This document shows positions 7,360-16,350 of a DNA stretch of 64,000 nt, piece by piece. Numbering within the stretch: the first letter of the stretch is position 1; every line of letters begins with the position of its first letter. Position numbers and translations under genes: made by a program. The notes beneath the pieces were generated by a model that made no database searches, was not told the origin of the DNA, and saw only the letters and a program-made list of their open reading frames with translations. This stretch comes from JACDAL01 sp963849115 (GTDB lineage Bacteria > Actinomycetota > CADDZG01 > WHSQ01), in NCBI GenBank assembly GCA_963849115.1, contig CAWKGK010000009.1:806001-870000 (forward strand), written 5' to 3'.

Positions 7360-9612
7360 TTGCGACGCATATTGACTGTGTGCGCGACCGTCGCGCTTGC
7401 CGGATCGCTTTTGCCAGCTTTCTCTGCCGCGGCCAGGTCATCGAGCGGGGCAGTTGGGGGCAGGACCACCTCGGACATCCGCCATGTCGGGCCCGACTAC
7501 AACAAGGGACGCAGCCTTCCCTTCGCAGCGAGCGTGCGGCGCGTTGCCCGGGAGGCTCGCACTCAGTTGCGCGGGGCACAGGCCGCTCCGCCCGTGGTGG
7601 GTGACGACCGCACGTGGTTGGCTCTCGACGACGCGCAGGGTGCCGTCTACCTCAAGGACTACCGGCTGCGCGGCGTGGGGGACAAGGTCGAGGTGTGGGT
7701 CGCGCACGATGTCGACAAGGTCTCCCGGAACGTCAAGTTCCGGCCCAACGACTGCCGTAACGGCGAGCGCACCACGATCACCGACGACCAGGTGAACTAC
7801 CTCATCGATGAGTTCGACACCAACATGTACCCCAAGGAGTCGCAGGCGTTCTCAGTCCCGCCCGATCGCGATGGAGCCGAGGCGGTGCTGCCCGGGCTGG
7901 TCGATCTCCCCGCCGACTACTACTCGGGCGAGGGCGACAACATCGTCGTGCTGATCGACAACGTGCGCGACGCGAACTTCTACGACTACAACAACACCGA
8001 GGGCAACACTTACATCGCCGGCTTCTTCTTCTCGGTGTTCAACGAGCTCGTCGATCGCAACGTCATGTCGATCGACGCCTTCGACTGGCTCCACCGCACC
8101 GGCGCCAACCCGCCCGACGACCCGGTGGCGGGCGACAACTGCGCCAGTGCTCCGGCGCGACCGTTCCTCTACGAGAGCGTGTTCGCGCACGAGTACCAGC
8201 ACCTGCTCGAGTACTACGAGGACCCGGACGAGAACTCATGGCTCAACGAGGGCCTGTCCGACTGGGCGCAGACGCTCACCGGCTACGTCGACCCCAGCCT
8301 GCCCATCACCGACCAGGACTTCGACTCTCATGTCCAGTGCTTCCTCGGCCACCTAGGCGTCGAAACCCCGGCCAACCCGAACCCCAGGCGTGGCGGGCCC
8401 GAAAACTCCCTCACCGCATGGCAGGACCAGGGCCCGGACGAGATCCTCTGTGACTACGGCGCCGCTTACACGATGATGGAGTACCTCCACGGGCTGTACG
8501 GCGACGACTTCATGACCGCGTTGCACAAGGGCGACCGCACAGGCCTCAAGTCGCTGGGATCCTTGCTCGCGGCGGAGGGCGACGACACCGCCGCCGACAT
8601 CGTTCACCGCTGGGCGGCCACGGTCGCTCTCGACGGAATCATCGACGACGGCGCCGCGCTCAACGGTGCATCGGAGGCGGACTACACCGCGCCGACCCTC
8701 GATGCCACCATCAATTGGGACGAAACCCACGCCTACTCGAAGAAGGGCGCTCCCCCCAACGGGTCGGACTACGTCCGCCTGCGCGACGCCGCCGGTGAAT
8801 ATCTGGACGCCTCGCAGGTCGACGAGGTCGCCTTCGACGGCGCCTCTGCACTGGCCCCGCTGCCGGTCGAGTGGCGTGTGGACAACAAGCCGCCTCAGCA
8901 CGACTCCAAGGCGTTGTACTCGGGGTCGGGGACCAACTTCGACCGCACGATCGTGCGCCGGGTCTATGTACGCAAGAAGAATCCAACGGTATCGTTCAAG
9001 ACCAAGTGGAACACTGAAATAGGCTGGGACTTCGGCTTCGTCCAGGTCTCGACCGACGGCGGCAAGACCTACCAGAGCCTCAGGAACGCGGACACGACTT
9101 CGGTCACAGACGCCGGGGCCATCCCTATCGTCAAGCAGAACGTTCCCGGTTTCACCGGCAACTCCGAGGGCTGGAAGAAGGAGACCTTCAACCTCGAGAA
9201 ATACGCCGGGCAGAGCATTCTGCTGTCGTTCCGCTATGTCACCGACTCGGGCGTCGACCTCCCGGGATGGTGGATAGACGATGTCAAGATGGGCGGAAAG
9301 CTCATCTCCAAGGGTCTGTCGGTGGCGGAGTGGCGTAGCGCGACGCAGGTGCGCCCGAAGAAGGTGGCGGGCTTCACCGTGCAGCTCGTGGCTTACAACG
9401 ATTCACACGGCCAGGCGTGGATCGCGGAGGTGCCGCTCGACGACGCCTTTGCAGCCACGCTTGATGCCGCCGCCGTGACCGATGCTGTGGGCGGGCAGGC
9501 CGAGACCGTGGCGGCCATCGTCACTTACGACGAGCCGACCGAGCTGATCTCGCCGCCGCAGTACGCGCGCTACAGCCTTACCGTCAACGGGGTGAAGCAG
9601 CCCGGAGGCTGA
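7360..9612 (+). CDS. Secreted M6-like (immune inhibitor A-type) zinc metalloprotease
   Basis: 750 residues from a TTG with an AAAGGGGG site upstream. A signal peptide covers about residues 1-25. The zinc motif HEYQH is at 277-281 with a downstream NEGLSDW segment (Glu near 297), the layout seen in M6/InhA-like and related gluzincin-type proteases. The C-terminal half contains a MAM or jelly-roll-like segment (FVQVSTDGGKTY; WWIDDVKMGG near 640) common in these enzymes. It is expected to be exported and to degrade extracellular protein. It is separate from uvrB (58-base gap with a weak hairpin). Peptidase activity is inferred from motifs only. Confidence 0.78.
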   Translation: MRRILTVCATVALAGSLLPAFSAAARSSSGAVGGRTTSDIRHVGPDYNKGRSLPFAASVRRVAREARTQLRGAQAAPPVVGDDRTWLALDDAQGAVYLKDYRLRGVGDKVEVWVAHDVDKVSRNVKFRPNDCRNGERTTITDDQVNYLIDEFDTNMYPKESQAFSVPPDRDGAEAVLPGLVDLPADYYSGEGDNIVVLIDNVRDANFYDYNNTEGNTYIAGFFFSVFNELVDRNVMSIDAFDWLHRTGANPPDDPVAGDNCASAPARPFLYESVFAHEYQHLLEYYEDPDENSWLNEGLSDWAQTLTGYVDPSLPITDQDFDSHVQCFLGHLGVETPANPNPRRGGPENSLTAWQDQGPDEILCDYGAAYTMMEYLHGLYGDDFMTALHKGDRTGLKSLGSLLAAEGDDTAADIVHRWAATVALDGIIDDGAALNGASEADYTAPTLDATINWDETHAYSKKGAPPNGSDYVRLRDAAGEYLDASQVDEVAFDGASALAPLPVEWRVDNKPPQHDSKALYSGSGTNFDRTIVRRVYVRKKNPTVSFKTKWNTEIGWDFGFVQVSTDGGKTYQSLRNADTTSVTDAGAIPIVKQNVPGFTGNSEGWKKETFNLEKYAGQSILLSFRYVTDSGVDLPGWWIDDVKMGGKLISKGLSVAEWRSATQVRPKKVAGFTVQLVAYNDSHGQAWIAEVPLDDAFAATLDAAAVTDAVGGQAETVAAIVTYDEPTELISPPQYARYSLTVNGVKQPGG

Positions 9613-9649
9613 TTGATAGTTAACATCCAGCGATTGGACTAGATGCCTT

Positions 9650-10052
9650 TCAGGCCTTGAGCGCGTTCAGCAGCGCGTCGACATCCGAGTTGTCGTTGTA
9701 GAGATGAAACGAGACGCGCAGGTTCCCGGCCCGCCACGCCGCCAGGATCCCGGCGCGCTCGAGCCGGCGGGCGTCGCCGTCAACCTCGATCGATACGATC
9801 GCGGAGTTGCTCGGCTGGAGCCCGATCGAGTCACGAAACTCGTTGGCGAGGCCGACGTTGTGCTCGTTTATCACATCGACTCCGATGTCCTCAACGAGCT
9901 CGAGCGCGAGGCGCGCTCCGACCCACGAAAACCAGGCAGGCGAGCGCCGAGGTCAGCTCATCGAACGCCGGCCGGGGAGGCAGTCCGTAGCTGGCGGTGT
10001 TGAGGTAGACGGACTCGGGGTCCCAGAGGTCCTTCGCCGCCGCCAGCTCCAT
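9650..10052 (-). pseudogene. Class V aminotransferase (cysteine desulfurase-like), internally deleted
   Basis: From the ATG at 10052 the reverse strand reads a normal N-terminus (WDPESVYLNTASYGLPPRP) for about 30 codons. Near 9925 the reading frame changes and continues as a normal C-terminus (WFSWVGARLALELVED, then INEHNVGLANEF and SAIVSIEV) to the TGA at 9650-9652. The whole PLP-binding core, some 200 or more residues including the active-site Lys, is missing, and the junction is out of frame. This is a deletion pseudogene. The start has AGGAG only one base upstream, so the original start is uncertain. Confidence 0.8.
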
Positions 10053-10163
10053 GCTCCTGGATGCTACCCGTCCCCAAACGAACCTCAATCGAGATGCCGG
10101 GAACAACCGTGGCGAGCTTCCCGTCTTAGCCAGCAATAGCGGGCTCAGCGAGAGAGGTGTCTT

Positions 10164-11198
10164 ATGCGGATCGTCAAGGTGCTCCTGCTTTCGGTTGTCA
10201 TCACGGCGCTAGCAATGGGACCCGTCCTCGCCTGCGGTGGCCTCGTCGCACCGAACGGCTCGGTGAACCTGGTGCGCACGACCACTCTGGCCGCCTACGT
10301 CGACGGTGTCGAGCACTACATCACCTCCTTCGAGTTCACGGGGGCAGGCGGGGGCAAGTTCGGCTCGATCGTCCCGCTACCCGACGTGCCTTCAGAGGTG
10401 AGCAAGGCCGGCCGGTGGACGCTCCAGCGTCTCGTCGAGGAGGTTCGGCCGCCGGCACCCCTTATTGAGAGCCAGTCGCTCGGTCTGCGTGCCGCGGACA
10501 AGGCGGAAGTGTTGTTAGAGGAGCGCGTCGGCGCGCTCGACGTCACCGTGCTGCGAGGCGGCGGCGACGAGGTCGGGAAATGGGCAAAGGACAACGGCTT
10601 CTTCCTGCCACCCGATGCTCCCGAGGTGCTCGACTTCTACGGTGAGCGGAGTCCCATCTTCATGGCCGTCCGCTTTGACCTGAAGCGCGCCCAGGCCAAA
10701 GACCTGCAGTCCGGCGACGGCATCCCGGTACACCTGGCGATCCCCACCGATCGTCCCTGGGTGCCGCTTCGCATCCTCGCGCTCGGGCGGCAGCCCGAGG
10801 AGGTCGTCCAAGCCGACGTCTTCCTGTTGAACCAGACCAGACCGGCCCTGATGCCGGACATGGAGGCTCCGGGTACGTCTGAGGGACTCATCCTGGAGCG
10901 CAGCGAGGAGGCGTCAGAGCTGCTGCTGACCGACCTCGCCGGCGATCGCGGCATGAAGTGGCTGCCGACGCAGGACATGTGGCTCGACTACATCCGCATC
11001 AACACGCCCGCCGCTCAGCTCGACCACGACCTCGCGCTGAGCGTCGACGGCGATACACCCTCTCCGGTGGACGCGGGCTTCGCTCTGGCAGGCGCAACGG
11101 TTCCCCAAGAGCCCGCGCCCGTGTGGGCTTGGCTGGGAACTGGGCTTCTCGGTGTGGTCGTCCTCGTCTTCGAGCGTCGCTTGTTTCCGAGGCGATGA
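10164..11198 (+). CDS. DUF2330 family exported membrane-anchored protein
   Basis: 344 residues with a signal peptide (1-23) leading to the family hallmark CGGLVAPNG, then TTLAAYVDGVEHY and FGSIVPLPDVP, which identify DUF2330. A C-terminal hydrophobic helix near 318-336 followed by RRLFPRR suggests a membrane anchor with the bulk outside the cell. The function of the family is unknown. Its stop overlaps (ATGA) the start of a cupredoxin lipoprotein, so the two are probably translated together and may work on the same envelope process. Confidence 0.85.
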   Translation: MRIVKVLLLSVVITALAMGPVLACGGLVAPNGSVNLVRTTTLAAYVDGVEHYITSFEFTGAGGGKFGSIVPLPDVPSEVSKAGRWTLQRLVEEVRPPAPLIESQSLGLRAADKAEVLLEERVGALDVTVLRGGGDEVGKWAKDNGFFLPPDAPEVLDFYGERSPIFMAVRFDLKRAQAKDLQSGDGIPVHLAIPTDRPWVPLRILALGRQPEEVVQADVFLLNQTRPALMPDMEAPGTSEGLILERSEEASELLLTDLAGDRGMKWLPTQDMWLDYIRINTPAAQLDHDLALSVDGDTPSPVDAGFALAGATVPQEPAPVWAWLGTGLLGVVVLVFERRLFPRR

Positions 11199-11602
11199 AA
11201 ATCGGGGTGCGGCTCGGCCTCGGACTTCTGACTCTGGTCCTGGGGGCCTGCGCACCCTCCGAGGCACGCGCGCCGGAGGTGATGGTGAGGATCGAACACT
11301 CACGCTTCTCTCCAGATCGCTACGAGTTCGAAGCGGGCACGACCGTTGAGTTCGTGATCCACAACGACGACCCCATCGACCACGAGTTCATTCTCGGCGA
11401 CACCTCCGTTCAGGATCGTCACGAGCGTGGGAATCATGCGCAACACGGCGCGATCCCCGGCGAGATATCGGTGCCCGCGGGCGCCACGGTCGTTACCACC
11501 TACGACTTCACCGAGCCGGGTAGACTCATCATCGGTTGTCATCTCCCCGCCCACTACGCCTACGGAATGAGAGCGCCGGTGACGGTGGCTCCTTCAGAAT
11601 AA
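11195..11602 (+). CDS. Cupredoxin-like lipoprotein
   Basis: 135 residues from the ATG overlapping the DUF2330 stop. The N-terminus has a lipobox-like LVLGAC (Cys near 19), so it is probably a lipoprotein on the outer face of the membrane. The core reads as a plastocyanin/azurin fold. An early His (DHEF) and the C-terminal GCHLPAH...GM supply the His-Cys-His-Met ligand set of a type 1 copper site. It could carry electrons or handle copper. Partner proteins are not evident beyond DUF2330. Confidence 0.82.
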   Translation: MKIGVRLGLGLLTLVLGACAPSEARAPEVMVRIEHSRFSPDRYEFEAGTTVEFVIHNDDPIDHEFILGDTSVQDRHERGNHAQHGAIPGEISVPAGATVVTTYDFTEPGRLIIGCHLPAHYAYGMRAPVTVAPSE

Positions 11603-11617
11603 ACTGAAAGGACTGTC

Positions 11618-12229
11618 GTGAGCGTCGAGTTCCTGTTGACGTCTTTCGTTGTTGTCGCTACACCCGGCACAGGGGTTCTCTATACGATGGCGGCCGGGCT
11701 ATCACGTGGCGCCCGGGCTAGCTTCATTGCTGCCGTCGGATGCACTCTCGGCATCATCCCGCACATGACGGCGGCGATCACGGGATTGGCGGCGCTGCTA
11801 CATACCAGCGCAATGGCGTTCCAGATTCTCAAGTATTTTGGAGTCGCTTATCTCCTCTACATGGCGTGGAACACACGAAGGGACAAGGGCGGGCTGACGG
11901 TGGAGAAGGACATCGCGCCACGGTCGGCAACGAAGGTGATCGTCTCCGGCATCCTGATCAATATCCTCAACCCGAAGTTGACGGTCTTCTTCTTCGCGTT
12001 TCTGCCTCAGTTCGTGAGCGCCAATGAGCCAAGTGCGTTTCTCCGCATGGTCGAGTTGAGCGCCGTTTTCATGCTCCTCACGTTCATCGTCTTCGTCGGC
12101 TACGGGAAGTTCGCCGCCGTGATGCGCGATCACGTCATTTCACGTCCGCGCGCGTGGACCTGGATGCGCCGTGCATTCGCAGGCGCGTTCGTCGCCCTCG
12201 CTGCCAGACTGGCTTTCAGCGATAGATGA
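11618..12229 (+). CDS. LysE/RhtB-family amino acid exporter
   Basis: 203 residues, GTG start with an AAAGGA site. The N-terminus PGTGVLYTMAAGLSRG and NPKLTVFFFAFLPQF are characteristic of the LysE/RhtB family, and about six hydrophobic segments are visible. These are inner-membrane exporters of amino acids or analogues. It follows the cupredoxin gene by 15 bases and its stop overlaps the alkA-like start, so the four genes from 10164 may share a transcript although their functions look unrelated. The transported compound cannot be told. Confidence 0.88.
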   Translation: MSVEFLLTSFVVVATPGTGVLYTMAAGLSRGARASFIAAVGCTLGIIPHMTAAITGLAALLHTSAMAFQILKYFGVAYLLYMAWNTRRDKGGLTVEKDIAPRSATKVIVSGILINILNPKLTVFFFAFLPQFVSANEPSAFLRMVELSAVFMLLTFIVFVGYGKFAAVMRDHVISRPRAWTWMRRAFAGAFVALAARLAFSDR

Positions 12230-13161
12230 CGCCGCCATTCACGATGTCCGATAAGCACCTGGTATTCGCACCGCCCGGGGACGAGGTCACGTTGCGTCTG
12301 CCATTTCGGACCCCGATGGATGCCCCCGCCCTGTTTGCATTTCTCGCTGCTCGGTCTGTTCGGGGAATCGAGGAGCGTGTTGGCGAATCGTACCGGCGCA
12401 CGCTCAAGCTCCCACACAGCCCCGGCATCGTGGAGCTTGAACCGGGAGCCAACTTTGTTTGGTGCAGGTTGCGGCTTGGGGATGTCCGCGACCTCGCCGT
12501 CGCGGTATGCAGGTGCCGGCTTCTCTTGGATCTCGATGCCGATCCCGTCGCTATCAACTCGGCGTTGGGCGGCGATCCGCTTCTGGGGCCGCTCGTAAGA
12601 CGCTCGCCCGGCCTAAGGGTTCCCGGAACGGTAGACGGAGCCGAGCTCGCGGTGCGGGCGGTGATCGGCCAGCAAATATCCGTGGCGGGAGCCCGCACGA
12701 TTGCGGGCCGGCTGGTGGCCGGCTTCGGCACGCCGCTTGCCGCACCAAGCGGTGGATTGACTCATGTCTGGCCCGATGTGGAGGTGCTCGCGGAAGCCGA
12801 TCTCGCAAAGATTGGGTTTCCGCGGAAGCGTCAAGCAACGATCAGGTCGCTGTCAACGGCGTTGGCTGCGGGTGACATCGTGATTGATCCGGGCGCCGAT
12901 CGACTTGAAACCCGGGCCAAGCTTGTGGAGTTGCCGGGCATCGGACCTTGGACCGCGTCGTATATCGCGATGCGAGCGCTGGGCGACCCGGACGCATTCA
13001 CCGCGACGGACCTTGGAGTTCGACGCGCTCTGGAGCGTCTCGGTTCGAGCGAAGACTTCGAATCCATCGCAAGGCGCTGGAAGCCGTGGCGCGCTTATGC
13101 CCAGCAGCACCTCTGGAAGAGCCTCGGCGCCAAGAACCGTGAGGTTCCAACACTCGGTTAG
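12226..13161 (+). CDS. alkA: AlkA-type DNA-3-methyladenine glycosylase II
   Basis: 311 residues, starting at the ATG that overlaps the LysE stop (a second ATG is at 12244). An N-terminal AlkA_N-like beta domain (about 10-120) is followed by the helix-hairpin-helix GPD glycosylase fold. GQQISVAGA begins the catalytic domain, LPGIGPWTASYIAMR (236-250) is the hairpin, and D262 in TDLGVRR is the catalytic Asp. It excises alkylated bases from DNA. There is no fused Ada domain; separate methyltransferase genes lie at 37995 and 39133. Confidence 0.9.
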   Translation: MTPPFTMSDKHLVFAPPGDEVTLRLPFRTPMDAPALFAFLAARSVRGIEERVGESYRRTLKLPHSPGIVELEPGANFVWCRLRLGDVRDLAVAVCRCRLLLDLDADPVAINSALGGDPLLGPLVRRSPGLRVPGTVDGAELAVRAVIGQQISVAGARTIAGRLVAGFGTPLAAPSGGLTHVWPDVEVLAEADLAKIGFPRKRQATIRSLSTALAAGDIVIDPGADRLETRAKLVELPGIGPWTASYIAMRALGDPDAFTATDLGVRRALERLGSSEDFESIARRWKPWRAYAQQHLWKSLGAKNREVPTLG

Positions 13162-13262
13162 TCAGTCGTGGCGGATCACCTTCTCCGCTAAAGGAGCGCT
13201 GAGCGCTGCTCAGGTGGAGAAGATTCGGTCGCTCTGTAACCCAGCGAGTAGCGGCCGGCTCC

Positions 13263-13619
13263 TCAGCGACCGGTGGCGCAAGTGACACAAAGGCCGGCCC
13301 ACGGCAGGATCTCGAGCCGTTCCTGCGCAATGTCTCTGCCGCATTTGTCACACAAGCCGTAGCTTTCCTCCTCGAGCTTGGCAAGTGCCCGGTTAACATC
13401 GGCGAGCGTCCCTTGTAGCTTGCTGTGGGCGTCGACCTGCACTATGCGCTCGACTGCAATGCTCGTGCCCTCGCCCACGCGTTTCCCGAACGAGATCCCA
13501 CTCTGCTCCTCCGGAGGAGCCGACATTCGCGCGAGCTGGCCTTCCAACTCGGCTTTCTTGGCCTCCAATCCCGCAGTGACGTGGTCCACCCCGTCATTAT
13601 CGCCGGGTGGCAGCGGCAC
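13263..13619 (-). CDS. DksA/TraR-family C4 zinc-finger protein
   Basis: 118 residues, with a helical N-terminal part and a C-terminal zinc finger formed by C90, C93, C111 and C114 (CDKCG and CVTC). The pattern ERLEILPWAGLC between the cysteine pairs is the DksA/TraR signature. Family members bind RNA polymerase through its secondary channel and modulate initiation, often with ppGpp. The acidic coiled-coil tip of true DksA is not obvious, so its action on polymerase is uncertain. It is convergent with alkA and divergent from the SDR gene. Confidence 0.88.
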   Translation of the reverse strand: MPLPPGDNDGVDHVTAGLEAKKAELEGQLARMSAPPEEQSGISFGKRVGEGTSIAVERIVQVDAHSKLQGTLADVNRALAKLEEESYGLCDKCGRDIAQERLEILPWAGLCVTCATGR

Positions 13620-13634
13620 CCTGGGGCCTGCCTC

Positions 13635-13679
13635 TTGACTCAGCCCAAATGGGTGTCATAGTGAGTGGACATTCATTCA
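13635..13679 (+). promoter_or_regulatory. Promoter and FadR-like TetR operator of the SDR-tetR operon
   Basis: TTGACT (13635-13640) and CATAGT (13657-13662), 16 bases apart, form a plausible promoter. Immediately downstream, 13662-13679 reads TGAGTGGACATTCATTCA. This matches the Bacillus FadR consensus TGAATGAMTANTCATTCA at 15 of 18 positions and is an imperfect palindrome. The operon encodes a TetR-family regulator, so autoregulation is the simplest reading. The match is seen directly; binding is inferred. Confidence 0.6.
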
Positions 13680-13697
13680 TATCTACAGGAGGCCCAC

Positions 13698-14648
13698 GTG
13701 GCATGGACGGCTGCCGACATCCCGGATCAGAGCGGTCGGGTCGCGCTTGTGACCGGCGCTAACGGCGGGCTCGGTCTCGAAACTGCCCGTGAGCTAGCCC
13801 GCAAGGGAGCCCACGTCGTCATTGCGGCTAGAAACCAGGACAAAGCCGAGACCACCCGGCGCCGTCTGGTCACGGAGATTCCCAACGCCTCGCTCGAGGT
13901 GAGGCGACTCGACCTCGCCTCGCTCGAATCGATCCATGAGCTTGCTGCGAATGTTCTCGGAGAACACGTCGCCATCGATCTGCTCGTCAACAACGCTGGA
14001 GTCATGGCCACCTCACGTCGCGAGACGGCCGACGGATTCGAGCTGCAGTTTGGCACCAACCACCTTGGGCACTTCGCACTCACCGCGCTGCTGATGCCTG
14101 CTCTGCTGCAAGGCAGCAACGCGCGGGTCGTCACGGTCACGAGTACCGGCCGCCACTTCGGGGGTTCGGTGGACCCGAACGATCCCCACCTCCAATCGGA
14201 CTATGACCCCTGGCGAGCCTACGGACGCTCGAAGATGGCCAACCTTCAGTTCGCGGTCGAGCTAAACCGCCGGCTCGAAGTTGCCGGCGCTTCGGTGGCG
14301 AGCCTCGTCGCCCACCCTGGCTTCGTGAATACGGATCTCCAAGCGCAGAGCGTCCGTGCCAGCGAGGGAGGAGGCAGCCAGCGCTTTTTCCACGCCATGG
14401 TTGGGCGCTTCGGCATGACTGCTCACGATGGCGCCCTCTCTCAACTTCGGGCCGCCACGGATCCGAAGGCTCGCGGGGGAGAGCTCTACGCCCCTCGCTG
14501 GGTCAACTTCGGCCCTCCGGTGCGCAGACCGATCAGTGAACGGGCGAGGAAGAATGGCGCGCTGCGTAGCCTCTGGACAATCTCCGAGCGAGAAACGAGG
14601 GTCGGCTTGGACATCGAGGCCCTCGCGCAACAGGTGCGCAAAGGGTGA
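13698..14648 (+). CDS. Short-chain dehydrogenase/reductase (retinol dehydrogenase-like)
   Basis: 316 residues. The GTG at 13698 is preferred because AGGAGG lies five bases before it and the protein then begins MAWTAADIPDQSGR, the usual start of this subgroup. The Rossmann motif TGANGGLG is at 19-26, NNAGVM follows, and the catalytic Tyr-Lys pair is in YGRSK. It is an NAD(P)-dependent oxidoreductase acting on an alcohol or carbonyl; the substrate is unknown. The stop overlaps the GTG start of the TetR regulator, and both lie behind the FadR-like operator. Confidence 0.9.
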   Translation: MAWTAADIPDQSGRVALVTGANGGLGLETARELARKGAHVVIAARNQDKAETTRRRLVTEIPNASLEVRRLDLASLESIHELAANVLGEHVAIDLLVNNAGVMATSRRETADGFELQFGTNHLGHFALTALLMPALLQGSNARVVTVTSTGRHFGGSVDPNDPHLQSDYDPWRAYGRSKMANLQFAVELNRRLEVAGASVASLVAHPGFVNTDLQAQSVRASEGGGSQRFFHAMVGRFGMTAHDGALSQLRAATDPKARGGELYAPRWVNFGPPVRRPISERARKNGALRSLWTISERETRVGLDIEALAQQVRKG

Positions 14649-15214
14649 GCCCAAGCGCCACTCGTGTCGATCGCGCCGCTCTGGTTCGCCGAGCATTGCT
14701 TGAGCTGGTCGCCGAACGAGGTTTACGGGGGGCAAACATGGCCGCGGTCGCCGAGCGCGCTGGCGTGGCCGCGGGCACGATCTACGTCCACTACGGCTCC
14801 AAGGACGAGCTCATACTCGCCACCCACCATGAAGTGAAGCAGGAGCTTGGACAAGCGGCAGCCACGATCAATCCTGCCGATCCCCCCGCGGAGCGTTTTA
14901 GCCTCCTCTGGCGCAGCATCTACGGGCACCTCGCCCATGACCCGGATCGGGCCAGGTTTCTCGTGCAGATCGAGTGTTCCCCCTACTCGGTCGCTCTGCA
15001 TGCGGAAGGGGCTGCGGCCCCCGAAGACGAGCTGAGACGCGTTGCGGCCGCCTCCGACCTGGCCCCACTGCTGGTTGACCTTCCTCTGGAGGTGATCTAC
15101 GAGCTCGGGATCGGGCCGGCCGTGCGCCTCGCCGCGCACCCCGGTCAAACACTGGACGAGGCATCCCTCGAGCGTCTCGCCACCGCCTGTTGGCGAGCCA
15201 TCACCAAGCCGTAA
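14645..15214 (+). CDS. TetR/AcrR-family transcriptional regulator
   Basis: 189 residues from a GTG overlapping the SDR stop by four bases. The N-terminal helix-turn-helix is clear (MAAVAERAGVAAGTIYVHYGSKDELI, residues about 32-57), followed by an all-helical ligand-binding domain. Such repressors usually control their own operon. The candidate site at 13662-13679 fits, being FadR-like and suggesting an acyl-CoA or hydrophobic ligand. Ligand and targets are inference. Confidence 0.88.
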   Translation: MSPSATRVDRAALVRRALLELVAERGLRGANMAAVAERAGVAAGTIYVHYGSKDELILATHHEVKQELGQAAATINPADPPAERFSLLWRSIYGHLAHDPDRARFLVQIECSPYSVALHAEGAAAPEDELRRVAAASDLAPLLVDLPLEVIYELGIGPAVRLAAHPGQTLDEASLERLATACWRAITKP

Positions 15215-15313
15215 ACATTTCCGCCGGGCCGATGAGTTCGCAGCCTGGAGACAGTCATAAGAAGGACACCAAGAATGTATTTAAGATCGGTGTTCAGATG
15301 AGCGGGAGGCGAA

Positions 15314-15691
15314 ATGAAACTCGGACAAAACGCATTCAGCGGGTTCTCGGTCGACGATACGGCCAAGGCGAAGGAATTCTATGGTCAGACGCTGGGGCTC
15401 GAAGTGAGCGAGCTGCCCAACTTTGGCCTGCTGCAGGTCACCATCGCCAACGGAGGCAAGGTCTTGCTCTATCCGAAGGAAAACCATGAGCCGGCGAGCT
15501 TCACCGTTCTCAATTTTTCCGTCGACAACGTCGACGAGGCCGTCGACGAGCTGACCTCACGCGGGGTGCAGTTCGAGCGCTACGAGGGCGACCTCTCCAC
15601 CGATGAGAAGGGCATCGCTCGTGGTAGCGGGCCGACCATTGCCTGGTTCAAAGACCCCGCCGGGAACATTCTGTCGGTGCTGGAGGGCTAA
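15314..15691 (+). CDS. VOC-family (glyoxalase/bleomycin resistance) protein
   Basis: 125 residues behind a GGGAGGCG site. Two beta-alpha-beta-beta-beta modules are recognisable: NAFSGFSVDDTAKAKEFYG at the start, and VDNVDEAVDELTSRG followed by FKDPAGNILSVLEG at the end. The VOC fold covers glyoxalases, dioxygenases and resistance proteins, so no reaction can be assigned. It stands between the SDR-tetR pair and azlCD and may have its own promoter in the 99-base gap before it. Confidence 0.85.
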   Translation: MKLGQNAFSGFSVDDTAKAKEFYGQTLGLEVSELPNFGLLQVTIANGGKVLLYPKENHEPASFTVLNFSVDNVDEAVDELTSRGVQFERYEGDLSTDEKGIARGSGPTIAWFKDPAGNILSVLEG

Positions 15692-15723
15692 CGCCACCCC
15701 CCCAACCTGCCTCGGGGCGTCCC

Positions 15724-16350
15724 TTGCTCCTTGTGGCCGCACCGCTGGCCGTGGCGATCTGTGTCTTCGGCACGATCTACGGTGCCGGAGCGAGTGCCTT
15801 CGCTACCCCGTCAGAGATCATCCTGTCGTCTCTGGTGATCTTCTCCGGCGCAGTGCAATTTGCGCTTCTCGGCTTACTCCTTGCGGGGGGTTCGCCCCTC
15901 GCCATAGTCGCGACAGCAGCGATGCTCAACACGCGCCACCTTCTTCTCGGGGCGGCTCTGAGGAGCAGGTTGCCGGACTCACGGTCCCGTCGTGCTCTCT
16001 TGGCTTGGTGGCTGGTGGACGAGACGGCCGGCCTGGCTCTCGCGTCTGGCGCTGGCGCGGCCCGCGTGATGCTGCTCTCAGGCATCCTCTGCTATTCGGC
16101 CTGGGTCATCGGGACGATACTTGGCGTGGTGGGAGCTTCGCTTGCCTCGCTTGAGGGTTTGGCAGAGGCGATCTTCCCCGTCTTGTTTGTGGGGCTTGCC
16201 GCCCTGTCCATCGTGAACCGCGCCGCAGCGGTTAGAAGCGGAACCGCGGCGCTAATAGCCGTACTTTTGATTGTTGTTTTTCCACAGGCAAGAGGTCTGG
16301 CACCCGTGATCGCCGCCCTTGCGGTCGCCCTACCCGAAGGTAAGTCATGA
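15724..16350 (+). CDS. azlC: AzlC-family branched-chain amino acid exporter, large subunit
   Basis: 208 residues with several hydrophobic segments and the AzlC pattern (FGTIYGAGAS, SGAVQFALLGLL, NTRHLLLGAALR). With AzlD it forms a membrane exporter of branched-chain amino acids. The TTG at 15724 is the only usable start found in frame, yet the first helix begins at once, about 15 residues shorter than usual. No ATG or GTG exists in frame upstream back to the VOC stop. Its stop overlaps the azlD start. Confidence 0.85.
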   Translation: MLLVAAPLAVAICVFGTIYGAGASAFATPSEIILSSLVIFSGAVQFALLGLLLAGGSPLAIVATAAMLNTRHLLLGAALRSRLPDSRSRRALLAWWLVDETAGLALASGAGAARVMLLSGILCYSAWVIGTILGVVGASLASLEGLAEAIFPVLFVGLAALSIVNRAAAVRSGTAALIAVLLIVVFPQARGLAPVIAALAVALPEGKS

